39,994 nt of DNA from Cellulomonas sp. (lineage in GTDB: Bacteria > Actinomycetota > Actinomycetes > Actinomycetales > Cellulomonadaceae), in NCBI RefSeq assembly GCF_017744555.1, contig NZ_JAGIBD010000033.1:1-39994 (forward strand). Direction: 5' to 3'. The number at the start of each line of letters is the position of its first letter. Within the stretch, counting starts at the first letter, position 1. Of the stretch, positions 18,214 to 25,805 are shown piece after piece. The notes under the pieces were generated by a model that was not told the origin of the DNA, did no database searches, and worked only from the letters and a program-made list of their open reading frames with translations. The translations under genes and the position numbers were made by a program.

Positions 18214-19049
18214 CCGCCCCGGCGGCACCGGCCACCACCCTGCCCGGGACGCTGCGTCTCGGCGTCGCCCGCAGCCGGCTCGAGCTGCGGACCTACTTCC
18301 GCGAGCGCGACGCCGTCGTGTTCATCTTCGCCTACCCGGTGATCATGCTGGCGATCTTCTCGACGGTCTTCGGGCAGGACGGTGCGACCGTCGGGCCGTC
18401 GCCCGGCATCCCGTTCGCCCAGTACTTCCTGCCCGGCATGGTCGCGACGGGCGTGATGCTGTCGAGCTTCCAGTCCCTCGCCATCTCGATCGCGGTCGAG
18501 CGCGACGAGGGCGGGCTCAAGCGGCTGCGCGGCACGCCCCTGCCCGCGACGTCGTACTTCGCCGGCAAGGTCGGCCAGGTGCTCGTCTCGTCGCTCGTGC
18601 AGACCGCGCTGCTGCTGCTCGTCGCCGCCGTGCTGTTCTCCGTGCCGATGCCGTCGACGGCGGACGCGTGGGGCACGTTCGCGTGGGTGTTCCTGCTCGG
18701 CACGGCGTCCGGGTCGGTGCTCGGGGTCGCGTTCTCGTCGGTGCCGCGGTCGGGGCGGTCCGCGTCGGCCGTCGTCACGCCCGTCGTGCTGGTGCTGCAG
18801 TTCATCTCCGGCGTGTTCTTCGTGTTCAACGACCTGCCCTCGTGGATGCAGGCCGTCGCGTCCGTGTTCCCGCTCAAGTGGATGGCGCAGGGGATGCGGT
18901 CGGTGTTCCTGCCGCCGGCGGCCGAGGCGTTCGAGGTGTCCGGGTCGTGGCAGCACGGGGCGACGGCCGCGGTGCTCGTGGCGTGGCTCGCCGTCGGGCT
19001 CGTGGTGGGGACGCGGACGTTCCGGTGGACGCGGCGCGACGACGGGTGA
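18210..19049 (+). CDS. ABC-2 type exporter permease
   Basis: This 279-residue permease has six hydrophobic segments. The N-terminal helix (FIFAYPVIMLAIFSTVF, about residues 38-54) follows an amphipathic stretch with TYFRERDAV. Later segments include QTALLLLVAAVLF, FAWVFLLGTASGSVLGVAF, VVTPVVLVLQFISGVFFVF and the C-terminal VLVAWLAVGLVVGTRTFRW. The layout and the PxWM(Q)…PLKWM loop are those of ABC2_membrane (YadH-like) exporters. The GTG at 18210 overlaps the ATPase stop. The gene ends 4 nt before a convergent gene. Confidence 0.9.
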   Translation: MTAPAAPATTLPGTLRLGVARSRLELRTYFRERDAVVFIFAYPVIMLAIFSTVFGQDGATVGPSPGIPFAQYFLPGMVATGVMLSSFQSLAISIAVERDEGGLKRLRGTPLPATSYFAGKVGQVLVSSLVQTALLLLVAAVLFSVPMPSTADAWGTFAWVFLLGTASGSVLGVAFSSVPRSGRSASAVVTPVVLVLQFISGVFFVFNDLPSWMQAVASVFPLKWMAQGMRSVFLPPAAEAFEVSGSWQHGATAAVLVAWLAVGLVVGTRTFRWTRRDDG

Positions 19050-19053
19050 GCCG

Positions 19054-19659
19054 TCAGGCCGTGCGCTCGGCCCGGTCCCGGATGCCGAGCAGCATCCCGC
19101 GCGTCATGACCGCGCTGACCAGCGACGTCACCTCCGACAGCACCCGCACCGCCGGGTTGGGCGTCGCGTAGCGCTCACGGGCGACGAGCCGCGTGCGGCC
19201 GTGGCAGTCGCGCAGCGCGAACGACCACGTGAACGCGTTGTCGGGGGCCGCGAGGACGAGGACGAAACCGGGCTCGGCGACGACGACGTCGAGCCCGACC
19301 TTGTCCGCGAGGCGCACCACGTCGCCCGGGACGAGGTCCTGCCACCGGTCCTCGAGAGTGTTCGCGCTGCGGATCTTGAGGCCGAGCAGGTTCTCCAGGC
19401 GGTCGTAGCTGTAGAAGCCGCCCCGGTCCTGCCCGATCTGCACGAGCCACTGCCAGACGACCTCCGGGGTCGCCTCGATCGTCACCGCGCGCGTGGCGAC
19501 CACGCCCGCCTCCGGGACGAGGTCGTCGCCGGGCATGCGGACGGCGACCTCGTCGTCGGTGGCGCCCCACCGCCGTGCGCGCGCGCGTGCCCACGGGACG
19601 GCGACGACGGCGGCGGTCGCCGCGGCCCCGAGGGCGGCGGCGCGGCGGGTGGGGGTCAT
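19054..19659 (-). CDS. SRPBCC-family protein with N-terminal membrane anchor
   Basis: This 201-residue protein has an N-terminal hydrophobic segment (AAALGAAATAAVVAVPWA, about residues 6-23) followed by a START/SRPBCC-like domain. The segment ATRAVTIEATPEVVWQWLVQIGQDRGGFYSY is characteristic of the family, in which a helix-grip fold binds a hydrophobic ligand. The rest includes the typical W(Q)DLVPGDVVRL strand and FTWSFALRDCHGRTRLVARERY. The ligand is unknown. The ATG at 19659 follows a GGGGTGG ribosome binding site. The DNA ligase gene is divergent, 102 nt away; the exporter permease ends 4 nt past its stop. Confidence 0.8.
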   Translation of the reverse strand: MTPTRRAAALGAAATAAVVAVPWARARARRWGATDDEVAVRMPGDDLVPEAGVVATRAVTIEATPEVVWQWLVQIGQDRGGFYSYDRLENLLGLKIRSANTLEDRWQDLVPGDVVRLADKVGLDVVVAEPGFVLVLAAPDNAFTWSFALRDCHGRTRLVARERYATPNPAVRVLSEVTSLVSAVMTRGMLLGIRDRAERTA

Positions 19660-19761
19660 GGGTCCACCCCACACCGTCGCGGGCGGCCCGACGAGCGACG
19701 AACGTCCTGGTCGGGCTCGTGCGGCCGGGCGGATGTCGGTGGGACGGGGCAGGATGCGGGC

Positions 19762-21303
19762 ATGCTGCTGGCCGACCTCGCGGCGACGTCGTCCGCGCTC
19801 GCGACGACACGATCGCGGCTCGCCAAGCGCGCGCTGCTCGTCGACCTGCTGCGGCGGACGCCGCCGTCGGACGTCGCCGTGGTGTCCCGGTACCTCGGCG
19901 GGGAGCTCCGGCAGCGCCGAGCCGGGCTCGGGTGGCGGTCGCTGACGTCGCTGCCTTCGCCCGCGTCCGCGCCGTCGCTGTCGGTGGCTGCGGTGGACGC
20001 GGCCTTCGAGCGGATGGCGTCGCTGTCCGGCGCAGGGTCGGCGACCACGCGGGCGGCCGAGGCGGCCGCGCTGTTCTCGGCGGCGACGGCCGACGAGCAG
20101 CGCTTGCTGCGGGGGCTCGTCACCGGGGAGCTGCGGCAGGGGTCGCTCGACGCGCTGCTGCTCGACGCGGTCGCGGAGGCCGCCGGGGTGCCGGCCGAGG
20201 CCGTGCGGCGGGCGGCGATGATGGCGGGGGCGACCGAGCCGGTCGCGGTCGCCGCGCTGGGGGCGGCTTCTGCGGCCGAGGCGCTGGCGGCGCTGGGGGA
20301 GTTCGGGCTCGTCGTGGGACGTCCGGTGCGGCCGATGCTGGCCCAGTCGGCCTCGGACGTTCCCGCGGCGGTGGCCGCGCTCGGTGGCGGGCGGGTCGTC
20401 GTCGACACCAAGCTCGACGGCATCCGCATCCAGGTGCACCGGTCGGGTTCGTCGGTGCGCGTGTTCACACGGTCGCTCGACGACATCACCGAGCGGGTGC
20501 CCGAGATCGTCGCTCTCGCGCAGGACCTCCCCGTCTCGGCCGTGGTGCTCGACGGCGAGGCCCTGGCGCTGGGACCCGACGGGCGGCCGCGCCCGTTCCA
20601 GGAGACGTCCTCCCGCACCGCGAGCCGCGACGCCGACACGTTTGCTGCGACGACTTTGACGGCCTATTTCTTCGACTGCCTGCACGTCGACGGCGAGGAC
20701 CTGCTCGACGCGCCGCTGCTGTCCCGGCTCGACGCGCTCGACCGCGTCGCGGGGGCGTGGGCCGTGGACCGGCTCGTCACCGACGATCCTGCGGCCGCCC
20801 GCGCGCGGTTCGACGCCGTCGTCTCGGCCGGTCAGGAAGGTGTCGTCGTCAAGGCCGTCGACGCCCCGTACGAGGCCGGCCGGCGCGGCGCCGCCTGGGT
20901 CAAGGTCAAGCCCCGGCAGACGCTCGACCTCGTGGTCCTCGCGGTCGAGTGGGGCTCGGGGCGACGGCACGGGCTGCTGTCGAACATCCACCTCGGCGCT
21001 CGCGACGAGGCCGGCGGGTTCGTCATGCTCGGCAAGACGTTCAAAGGCATGACCGACGAGATGCTGCGCTGGCAGACGGCGCGGTTCACCGAGCTCGCGA
21101 CCTCCCCGCTCGACGGCTACGTCGTGCACCTGCGGCCGGAGCAGGTCGTCGAGATCGCCTTCGACGGGCTGCAGCGCTCGACCCGGTACCCCGGGGGCCT
21201 GGCCCTGCGGTTCGCGCGCGTGCTGCGGTACCGCGACGACAAGACGGCCGCCGAGGCCGACACGATCACGACGGTCCGCGCGCTCGCGGGCCCCGGGAGC
21301 TAG
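19762..21303 (+). CDS. ATP-dependent DNA ligase, LigB type
   Basis: This 513-residue ligase seals nicks in DNA using ATP. It has an N-terminal DNA-binding domain (about 1-185), the adenylation domain with active-site Lys217 in KLDGIRIQVHRSG, motif III YFFDCLHVDGEDLL (about 298), motif IV GQEGVVVKAVDAPYEAG (about 355) and motif V WVKVKPRQTLDLVVLA (about 378), and a C-terminal OB-fold. Length and order match the actinobacterial LigB enzymes, which are non-essential companions of NAD-dependent LigA. The ATG at 19762 gives the usual N-terminus (MLLADLAATSSAL). Its TAG overlaps the stop of the convergent gltD gene inside a CTAG, leaving no space for a terminator. Confidence 0.94.
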   Translation: MLLADLAATSSALATTRSRLAKRALLVDLLRRTPPSDVAVVSRYLGGELRQRRAGLGWRSLTSLPSPASAPSLSVAAVDAAFERMASLSGAGSATTRAAEAAALFSAATADEQRLLRGLVTGELRQGSLDALLLDAVAEAAGVPAEAVRRAAMMAGATEPVAVAALGAASAAEALAALGEFGLVVGRPVRPMLAQSASDVPAAVAALGGGRVVVDTKLDGIRIQVHRSGSSVRVFTRSLDDITERVPEIVALAQDLPVSAVVLDGEALALGPDGRPRPFQETSSRTASRDADTFAATTLTAYFFDCLHVDGEDLLDAPLLSRLDALDRVAGAWAVDRLVTDDPAAARARFDAVVSAGQEGVVVKAVDAPYEAGRRGAAWVKVKPRQTLDLVVLAVEWGSGRRHGLLSNIHLGARDEAGGFVMLGKTFKGMTDEMLRWQTARFTELATSPLDGYVVHLRPEQVVEIAFDGLQRSTRYPGGLALRFARVLRYRDDKTAAEADTITTVRALAGPGS

Positions 21304-22772
21304 ACGCGCAGTGCGACGGTGCTCGCGGTGACCGGCGACGGCAGCTCCGTGCGGCCCGTGAGGTGCGCGTCCACCGCGGCAGCTGCGGCACGCCCTTCGG
21401 CGATCGCCCACACGACGAGGGACTGACCGCGCCCGCAGTCGCCGGCGACGAACACCCCGGGCGTCGCGGTGGAGAAGTCGTCGCACCGCTCGAACGCACC
21501 GCGCGCGTCCGTCGTGAGCCCGAGCTGGTCGCCGAGCCCGGCGCGCTCCGGTCCGGTGAAGCCGAGTGCCAGCACGACGAGTTGCGCGGGCAGCTCCCGC
21601 TCGGTCCCGGCCACGGGTTCGAACCGCTCGCCGACCCGCTCGACGTCCACGACGCGCAGCCCGCCCACCGCGCCCGAGCCGCCGTCGGTGAGCGCGAGCG
21701 TCGACACCCCGAACCGGCGCTCACCACCCTCCTCGTGCGACGACGACACCCGGAACACGGCCGGGTACGTCGGCCACGGCTGGGCGGCGGGCCGCTCGTG
21801 GGGCGGCTCGGCGAGGATCTCGAGCTGCACGATCGACCGCGCCCCCTGCCGCACGGCCGTGCCGACGCAGTCCGCGCCGGTGTCGCCGCCACCGACGACC
21901 ACGACGTCGAGACCGGTCGCGACCGGCGCCCCGGCCAGAGGCGCGCCGACGGCCGCGTGGTTCGCGGGGACGAGGTAGTCCATCGCGGGCAGGACACCGC
22001 GCAGCTCGCGTCCGGGCACGGGGAGGTCGCGCGGGACGGTCGATCCGGTCGTCACGAGCACGGCGTCGAACCGGCGCCGCAGCTCGTCACCGGTCACGTC
22101 GCGTCCCACGTCGACGCCGCACCGGAACACCGTCCCCTCGGCGCGCATGACGTCGAGGCGGCGTTCGACGACGGCGGCGGGCAGCTTGTACTCGGGGATG
22201 CCGAAGCGCAGCAGCCCGCCGGGCGCGGACGCACGCTCGAAGACCGTGACGTGGTGCCCGGCGCGCGTGAGCTGCTGCGCGGCGGCGAGCCCGGCCGGCC
22301 CGGACCCGACGACCGCGACCGTGCACTCGGTCATCCGGCCCGGGACCTCGGGCACGACGAGCCCGCGGCCGAACGCCTCCTCCGCGATCGACAGCTCGAC
22401 GTTGCGGATCGTGACGGGCGGCTCGTTGATGCCGAGGACGCACGCGGACTCGCACGGCGCCGGGCACAGCCGGCCCGTGATCTCGGGGAAGTTGTTGGTG
22501 AGGTGCAGCCGGTCCGCGGCGTCCTGCCACTGGCCGCGCCACGTGAGGTCGTTCCACTCGGGCATGAGGTTGCCGAGCGGGCACGCGTGGTGGCAGAACG
22601 GCACACCGCAGTCCATGCAGCGCCCGGCCTGCCGGTGCAGCACGTCGAGGTACGCGTCGTCACCGACGGGGTGCCGGTGCACCTCGTCCCAGTCGAGGAT
22701 CCGGACGTCCACCGCCCGGTCGGCCGGGAGCTCGCGCACGCGCGTGGTCAGGAAGCCTCGGGGGTCCGCCAT
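21300..22772 (-). CDS. gltD: Glutamate synthase small-subunit-like oxidoreductase (GltD), stand-alone
   Basis: This 490-residue FAD- and NAD(P)H-binding iron-sulfur protein matches the beta subunit of bacterial glutamate synthase. Two N-terminal cysteine groups (CMDCGVPFCHHACP about 52-65 and CPAPCESAC about 103-111) bind 4Fe-4S clusters. The FAD motif is VAVVGSGPAGLAAA (about 153) and the second dinucleotide motif is VVVVGGGDTGADCVGTA (about 295). No large subunit gltB lies next to it, so electrons may go to another acceptor or to a distant GltB. The ATG at 22772 lies 7 nt past a TACGGT -10, suggesting a leaderless mRNA, and a DosR-type box is upstream. Its stop overlaps that of the ligase gene. 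Confidence 0.93.
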   Translation of the reverse strand: MADPRGFLTTRVRELPADRAVDVRILDWDEVHRHPVGDDAYLDVLHRQAGRCMDCGVPFCHHACPLGNLMPEWNDLTWRGQWQDAADRLHLTNNFPEITGRLCPAPCESACVLGINEPPVTIRNVELSIAEEAFGRGLVVPEVPGRMTECTVAVVGSGPAGLAAAQQLTRAGHHVTVFERASAPGGLLRFGIPEYKLPAAVVERRLDVMRAEGTVFRCGVDVGRDVTGDELRRRFDAVLVTTGSTVPRDLPVPGRELRGVLPAMDYLVPANHAAVGAPLAGAPVATGLDVVVVGGGDTGADCVGTAVRQGARSIVQLEILAEPPHERPAAQPWPTYPAVFRVSSSHEEGGERRFGVSTLALTDGGSGAVGGLRVVDVERVGERFEPVAGTERELPAQLVVLALGFTGPERAGLGDQLGLTTDARGAFERCDDFSTATPGVFVAGDCGRGQSLVVWAIAEGRAAAAAVDAHLTGRTELPSPVTASTVALRV

Positions 22773-22778
22773 GCGGGG

Positions 22779-22820
22779 ACCGTAGGGCTGCCCAGGCGCG
22801 GCCTGCGGGTCGAAGGTCCT
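22779..22820 (-). promoter_or_regulatory. DosR/DevR-like box and -10 of gltD
   Basis: On the minus strand the box AGGACCTTCGACCC (22807-22820) is followed after 22 bp by TACGGT (22779-22784), a good actinobacterial -10. The predicted transcript start coincides with the gltD ATG (22772), so the message is probably leaderless. The box centre lies about 41 bp before that point, the usual place of an activator overlapping the -35 region. Confidence 0.65.
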
Positions 22821-22929
22821 AGATGTACCGAATCGCAGCGTGGTCAGGGCAGCCGGCGGACGCGCGACCGCCGACGGGGGAGGGCCCGTCGGCGGTCGGC
22901 CCGGTGCTCCGGGCGTGGTGGGGGTCCGT

Positions 22930-23511
22930 TCAGCGCAGCCAGCGCTGCCGCTGCACGATCCCGAGCTTCGCCCACCTCCGTCCGAGGCCCCACGTGTCTC
23001 CGGCGAGCAGGGTCGCGCAGAGGATCAGGACGAGCGCGTAGATGATGTGGTAGTCGATCAGCGGGTTGTTCGAGCCCTGGATGAACGGCCACTCGGCGAC
23101 CCACATCAGGAGCATGACGAGCGAGCCGGCGACCGCCGAGACCCGCAGCCCGATGCCGAGCATCACGGCGGTGCCGACGCCGAGCATCGCGAGCATGAAC
23201 AGCCAGTCGGTGACGGGGCTCGCCATCGACGCGAACGTGTCCTTGAACGGCCCGACCGCGGCGAACTTCATGAACCCCTGGCTGGGGGTGCCGCCGTCGA
23301 TCCAGGCGAGGCTGGGCGTCCCCTCGGTGACCGGGGCGCCGGTGCTGTAGTGCAGGCCGAACGTCTTGTCGAGGAAGGCCCACAGGAAGATGAACCCCGT
23401 CGCGAGGCGGGTGATGGCGAGCACGCGGCGGCCGACGGCGCTGGTGACGAGGTCGTCCTCGACCAACGTGGCGGGGTGGGTGCTGGTGCTGACCTCGGGG
23501 TGGATGGCCAT
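22930..23511 (-). CDS. DoxX-family membrane protein
   Basis: This 193-residue inner-membrane protein has four hydrophobic segments: ITRLATGFIFLWAFLDKTFGL (about 33-53), WLFMLAMLGVGTAVMLGIGLRV (about 110-131), AVAGSLVMLLMWVAEWPF (about 133-150) and IIYALVLILCATLLAG (about 160-175). The RLATGFIFLWAFLDK start and the WPFIQGSNNPLIDYHIIYAL segment fit the DoxX superfamily, members of which take part in redox or sulfur-linked membrane processes. The exact activity is unknown. The ATG at 23511 follows GGGGAG, in preference to an ATG farther upstream at 23577 without such a site. It is divergent from the universal stress protein gene and shares a regulatory region with it. Confidence 0.82.
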   Translation of the reverse strand: MAIHPEVSTSTHPATLVEDDLVTSAVGRRVLAITRLATGFIFLWAFLDKTFGLHYSTGAPVTEGTPSLAWIDGGTPSQGFMKFAAVGPFKDTFASMASPVTDWLFMLAMLGVGTAVMLGIGLRVSAVAGSLVMLLMWVAEWPFIQGSNNPLIDYHIIYALVLILCATLLAGDTWGLGRRWAKLGIVQRQRWLR

Positions 23512-23575
23512 GACTGACTCCCCTGGGAGCGGGCCCGTCGTCGGACCCTGGTGTGTGGATCTCGTGACGCTCTCC

Positions 23576-23618
23576 ACACAACTCCTTCACATCCGCCCGT
23601 CCCAGGGTCGAAGGTCCC
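23576..23618 (-). promoter_or_regulatory. DosR/DevR-like box facing the DoxX gene
   Basis: On the minus strand GGGACCTTCGACCC (23605-23618) is followed 23 bp later by a weak -10-like TTGTGT (23576-23581). The DoxX start codon is 65 nt beyond that. On the plus strand the same box may serve as the distal site for the universal stress protein gene, 38 bp from a second box. Confidence 0.6.
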
Positions 23619-23642
23619 GCGCGTGCGGAGATCAGACAAATC

Positions 23643-23685
23643 AGGACGGAGGTCCCTCCTGCGGCTCGGACGGGAGGAGAATGCT
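23643..23685 (+). promoter_or_regulatory. DosR/DevR-like box and -10 of the USP-flavodoxin operon
   Basis: AGGACGGAGGTCCC (23643-23656) is followed after 23 bp by AATGCT (23680-23685), a candidate -10. The universal stress protein ATG lies 65 nt downstream. With the box at 23605-23618 this makes a two-site arrangement, as often seen at strongly induced DosR promoters of mycobacteria. Confidence 0.55.
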
Positions 23686-23749
23686 GGCGTCGACGGGCAG
23701 GCCGTCCCCAGACACGTGGACGACAACCCCGCAGGGACCGGAGGCTCCC

Positions 23750-24622
23750 ATGCGCATCGACGGACCGGTGGTCGTCGCCCTCGACGGGTCGACCAGCAGC
23801 GAGCGGACCATGCGATGGGGCGTGGACGAGGCGGCGCTGCGTGGCGCCGACGTGGTCCTCGCCCGGTGCGTCGACGAGTCCTGGGCGCAGTCCGCGTGGA
23901 CCTGGTACCCGGAGGTCTCCGCGTTCCCGCCGGACGTCGAGGCGAAGGAGTACCTGGCCGACGTGCTCTACCACGAGCAGGAGCGGCACCCTGAGATCGA
24001 GTTCGACGTGCGGATCCCGCACGGTTCGGTCGTGCCGAGCCTGCGCGACCTCACCGACGACGCCCAGCTGCTCGTCGTCGGCTCCGGGGTCCGCCGGGGC
24101 CGCCGCCGTCTCGGAGGTGTCGCGACCCACGTCGCCGCCCACGCGCACTGCCCGGTCGCCGTCGTCCGGTCGGACGCCGACCACCCCGAGCTGCCGTCCG
24201 CCCCCGTCGTCGTCGGCATCGACGGCTCGCAGGCCGCCCTCGCAGCCGCCCGCGCCGCCGCACGCGAGGCGTGGGAGCTCGGCCGCGGCCTGCTCGTCGT
24301 CCACGCGCGCCCGACGATCCCCGACCCGCTCGGCCGCCGCACCGGCTGGCCGGCCCGCACCGACGACCCCGACCACCCCACCCACCGGGCGGCCCGCGCG
24401 GTCGCGGACGAGCTCGCCGCGGCGTACCCGGGCCTCCACGTGGACCTCGAGCTCGTCGACGACGACCCCGCCACCTCGCTCGTCGAGCTCTCGCACGCGT
24501 CACCGCTGCTGGCCGTGGGCTCACGCGGGCTCGGCGGCTTCCGCGGGATGCTGCTCGGGTCGGTGTCGGCTGACGTGGTGCGCGAGGCGACGTGCCCCGT
24601 GCTCGTGGTCCACGAGAACTGA
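23750..24622 (+). CDS. Universal stress protein, two tandem Usp domains
   Basis: This 290-residue cytoplasmic protein has two Usp domains (about 1-145 and 150-290), each beginning with a beta strand of the form VVVALDGS or VVVGIDGS. The second domain has the full ATP-binding glycine motif (GSRGLGGFRGMLLGSVS, about 258-274). The first has a degenerate, arginine-rich version (GSGVRRGRRRLGGVAT), so only one site may bind ATP well. Tandem Usp proteins of this size are hallmark members of the dormancy/hypoxia regulon in mycobacteria. The ATG at 23750 follows GACCGGAGG with good spacing. Flavodoxin follows after 14 nt and is probably cotranscribed. Two DosR-like boxes lie upstream. Confidence 0.93.
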   Translation: MRIDGPVVVALDGSTSSERTMRWGVDEAALRGADVVLARCVDESWAQSAWTWYPEVSAFPPDVEAKEYLADVLYHEQERHPEIEFDVRIPHGSVVPSLRDLTDDAQLLVVGSGVRRGRRRLGGVATHVAAHAHCPVAVVRSDADHPELPSAPVVVGIDGSQAALAAARAAAREAWELGRGLLVVHARPTIPDPLGRRTGWPARTDDPDHPTHRAARAVADELAAAYPGLHVDLELVDDDPATSLVELSHASPLLAVGSRGLGGFRGMLLGSVSADVVREATCPVLVVHEN

Positions 24623-24636
24623 GACGAGGGCTGAAC

Positions 24637-25152
24637 ATGAGCGCGCTGGTGGTCTACGAGTCGTCGTTCGGCAACACCGCCGAGCTCGCGCGGGCCGTGT
24701 GGGCGGGCATGTTCGCCCGACGCACGGACGTCGAGCTCGTCGAGGTGCGAGGTGCTCCCGAGCACCTGCCCGACGACGTCGACCTGCTGGTCGTCGGCGC
24801 GCCCACCCACGCGTTCGGCCTGAGCCGTCCCCGCACCCGCGCCGACGCCGCCGTCCAGGCGGGTCGCCCGCCGGAGCCCAGCACGATCGGCGTCCGCGAG
24901 TGGCTCGCGCACCTCGACCACCCCGACCACACCGTGCACGCGGCGGCCTTCGACACCCGCATCCAGAGCCCGCACGTGCCCGGGTCCGCGGCCTCCGGCG
25001 CCGGCAAGCGCCTGCGCCATGCCGGGTACGCGGTCGACGACGTGGAGAGCTTCTGGGTCACCGGGACCAAGGGGCCGCTCGCGGCGGGCGAGCTCGACCG
25101 GGCGCGCGCGTGGGGGCTGCACCTGGCGGAGGTCATGTCCGCACCCGCCTGA
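24637..25152 (+). CDS. Flavodoxin-like protein
   Basis: This 171-residue protein begins with the FMN phosphate-binding loop of flavodoxins (VVYESSFGNTAELARAV, residues 5-21). The second strand-loop follows (DLLVVGAPTHAFGLSR, about 48-63), then a flavodoxin-like C-terminal part with AAFDTRIQSP and FWVTGTKGPLAAGEL. It should carry one or two electrons at low potential. It lies 14 nt after the universal stress protein gene, in one transcript. The PFOR and the hydrogenase fusion in this window are plausible partners, since PFORs can reduce flavodoxin; that pairing is inferred. Its stop is 3 nt from the convergent tetR stop. Confidence 0.85.
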   Translation: MSALVVYESSFGNTAELARAVWAGMFARRTDVELVEVRGAPEHLPDDVDLLVVGAPTHAFGLSRPRTRADAAVQAGRPPEPSTIGVREWLAHLDHPDHTVHAAAFDTRIQSPHVPGSAASGAGKRLRHAGYAVDDVESFWVTGTKGPLAAGELDRARAWGLHLAEVMSAPA

Positions 25153-25155
25153 GCG

Positions 25156-25722
25156 TCAGGAGGCCGTGACCGTCCGCAGGTCCTCGGTCGCGGAGCGGCA
25201 CAGGTCCGCGAACGACCGCTGCTCGTCGGGCGAGATCCACTGGGCGAACGCCACGTGGAAGACGACGACCGCGGTGTGTGCGGTGAGGCTGGCGGTGGGT
25301 TCGGCGAGCCCGCGTCGGCGGAACGCGTCGGCCATGGCGTCGGTGAGGGTGGCAAGCTTGAGCAGCTCGCGCTCCTGAAGGCCGGGGTTGGCGGCGACGA
25401 TGCCGGCGCGCTGCCGGGCGAACGCGCGGCGCTCGGGCGGGAAGAGCGCGGCGGCGGCATCGAGCGCGGTGGCGACGACGGTCATCGGCGCGGCGTCGCC
25501 GTCAGCGGCCGTGACCGCGCCGACGAACGCGTCCTGCAGGCGGGCCTGGCCGTCGAACAGCACCTCGCGCTTGTCGGCGAAGTGCCGGAAGAAGGTCCGC
25601 TCGGTGACGCCGGCCGTCCGGGCGATCTCGGCGACCGTGGTCCGCTCGTAGCCGCCGTCGGCGAACAGGGTCAGCGCGGCGTCGCGCAGGCGGTTCTGCG
25701 CGTCCGGTTCCCAGCGGGCCAT
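25156..25722 (-). CDS. TetR/AcrR family transcriptional regulator
   Basis: This 188-residue repressor has its helix-turn-helix within residues 10-56 (RLRDAALTLFADGGYERTTVAEIARTAGVTERTFFRHF, quoted in parts elsewhere in the family as TVxxIAxxAGVxxxTFFRHF). A helical ligand-binding domain follows. The ATG at 25722 gives the standard N-terminus (MARWEPDAQN); an ATG at 25755 would add 11 residues but sits inside one of the operators. It is divergent from the epimerase-like gene, and two matching inverted repeats lie between them (25736-25790). It most likely represses both genes. The inducing ligand is unknown. Confidence 0.9.
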   Translation of the reverse strand: MARWEPDAQNRLRDAALTLFADGGYERTTVAEIARTAGVTERTFFRHFADKREVLFDGQARLQDAFVGAVTAADGDAAPMTVVATALDAAAALFPPERRAFARQRAGIVAANPGLQERELLKLATLTDAMADAFRRRGLAEPTASLTAHTAVVVFHVAFAQWISPDEQRSFADLCRSATEDLRTVTAS

Positions 25723-25735
25723 GCGGACATCGTAG

Positions 25736-25790
25736 GTGATGTCATGGACTGACATGGCGGTGCTACGGTGATGTCATCAACTGACATCAC
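25736..25790. promoter_or_regulatory. Twin inverted-repeat operators between tetR and the epimerase-like gene
   Basis: The perfect 9-bp arms GTGATGTCA and TGACATCAC with a 5-bp spacer lie at 25768-25790. A second copy at 25736-25758 has the same left arm and spacer length but a right arm TGACATGGC, with two changes. They are offset by 32 bp, three helical turns. A -10-like TACGGT (25764-25769) for the plus-strand gene lies between them, so the copies cover its -35 and transcription start. Confidence 0.8.
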
Positions 25791-25805
25791 TGGAAGGGAA
25801 CGACC

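Noticed and set aside
19653..19666. GGGTCATGGGTCCA resembling the DosR-like box
   Set aside because: It lies over the start codon of the SRPBCC gene and has a mismatch in the last position. I did not establish a -10 at the spacing seen at the other sites; probably chance.
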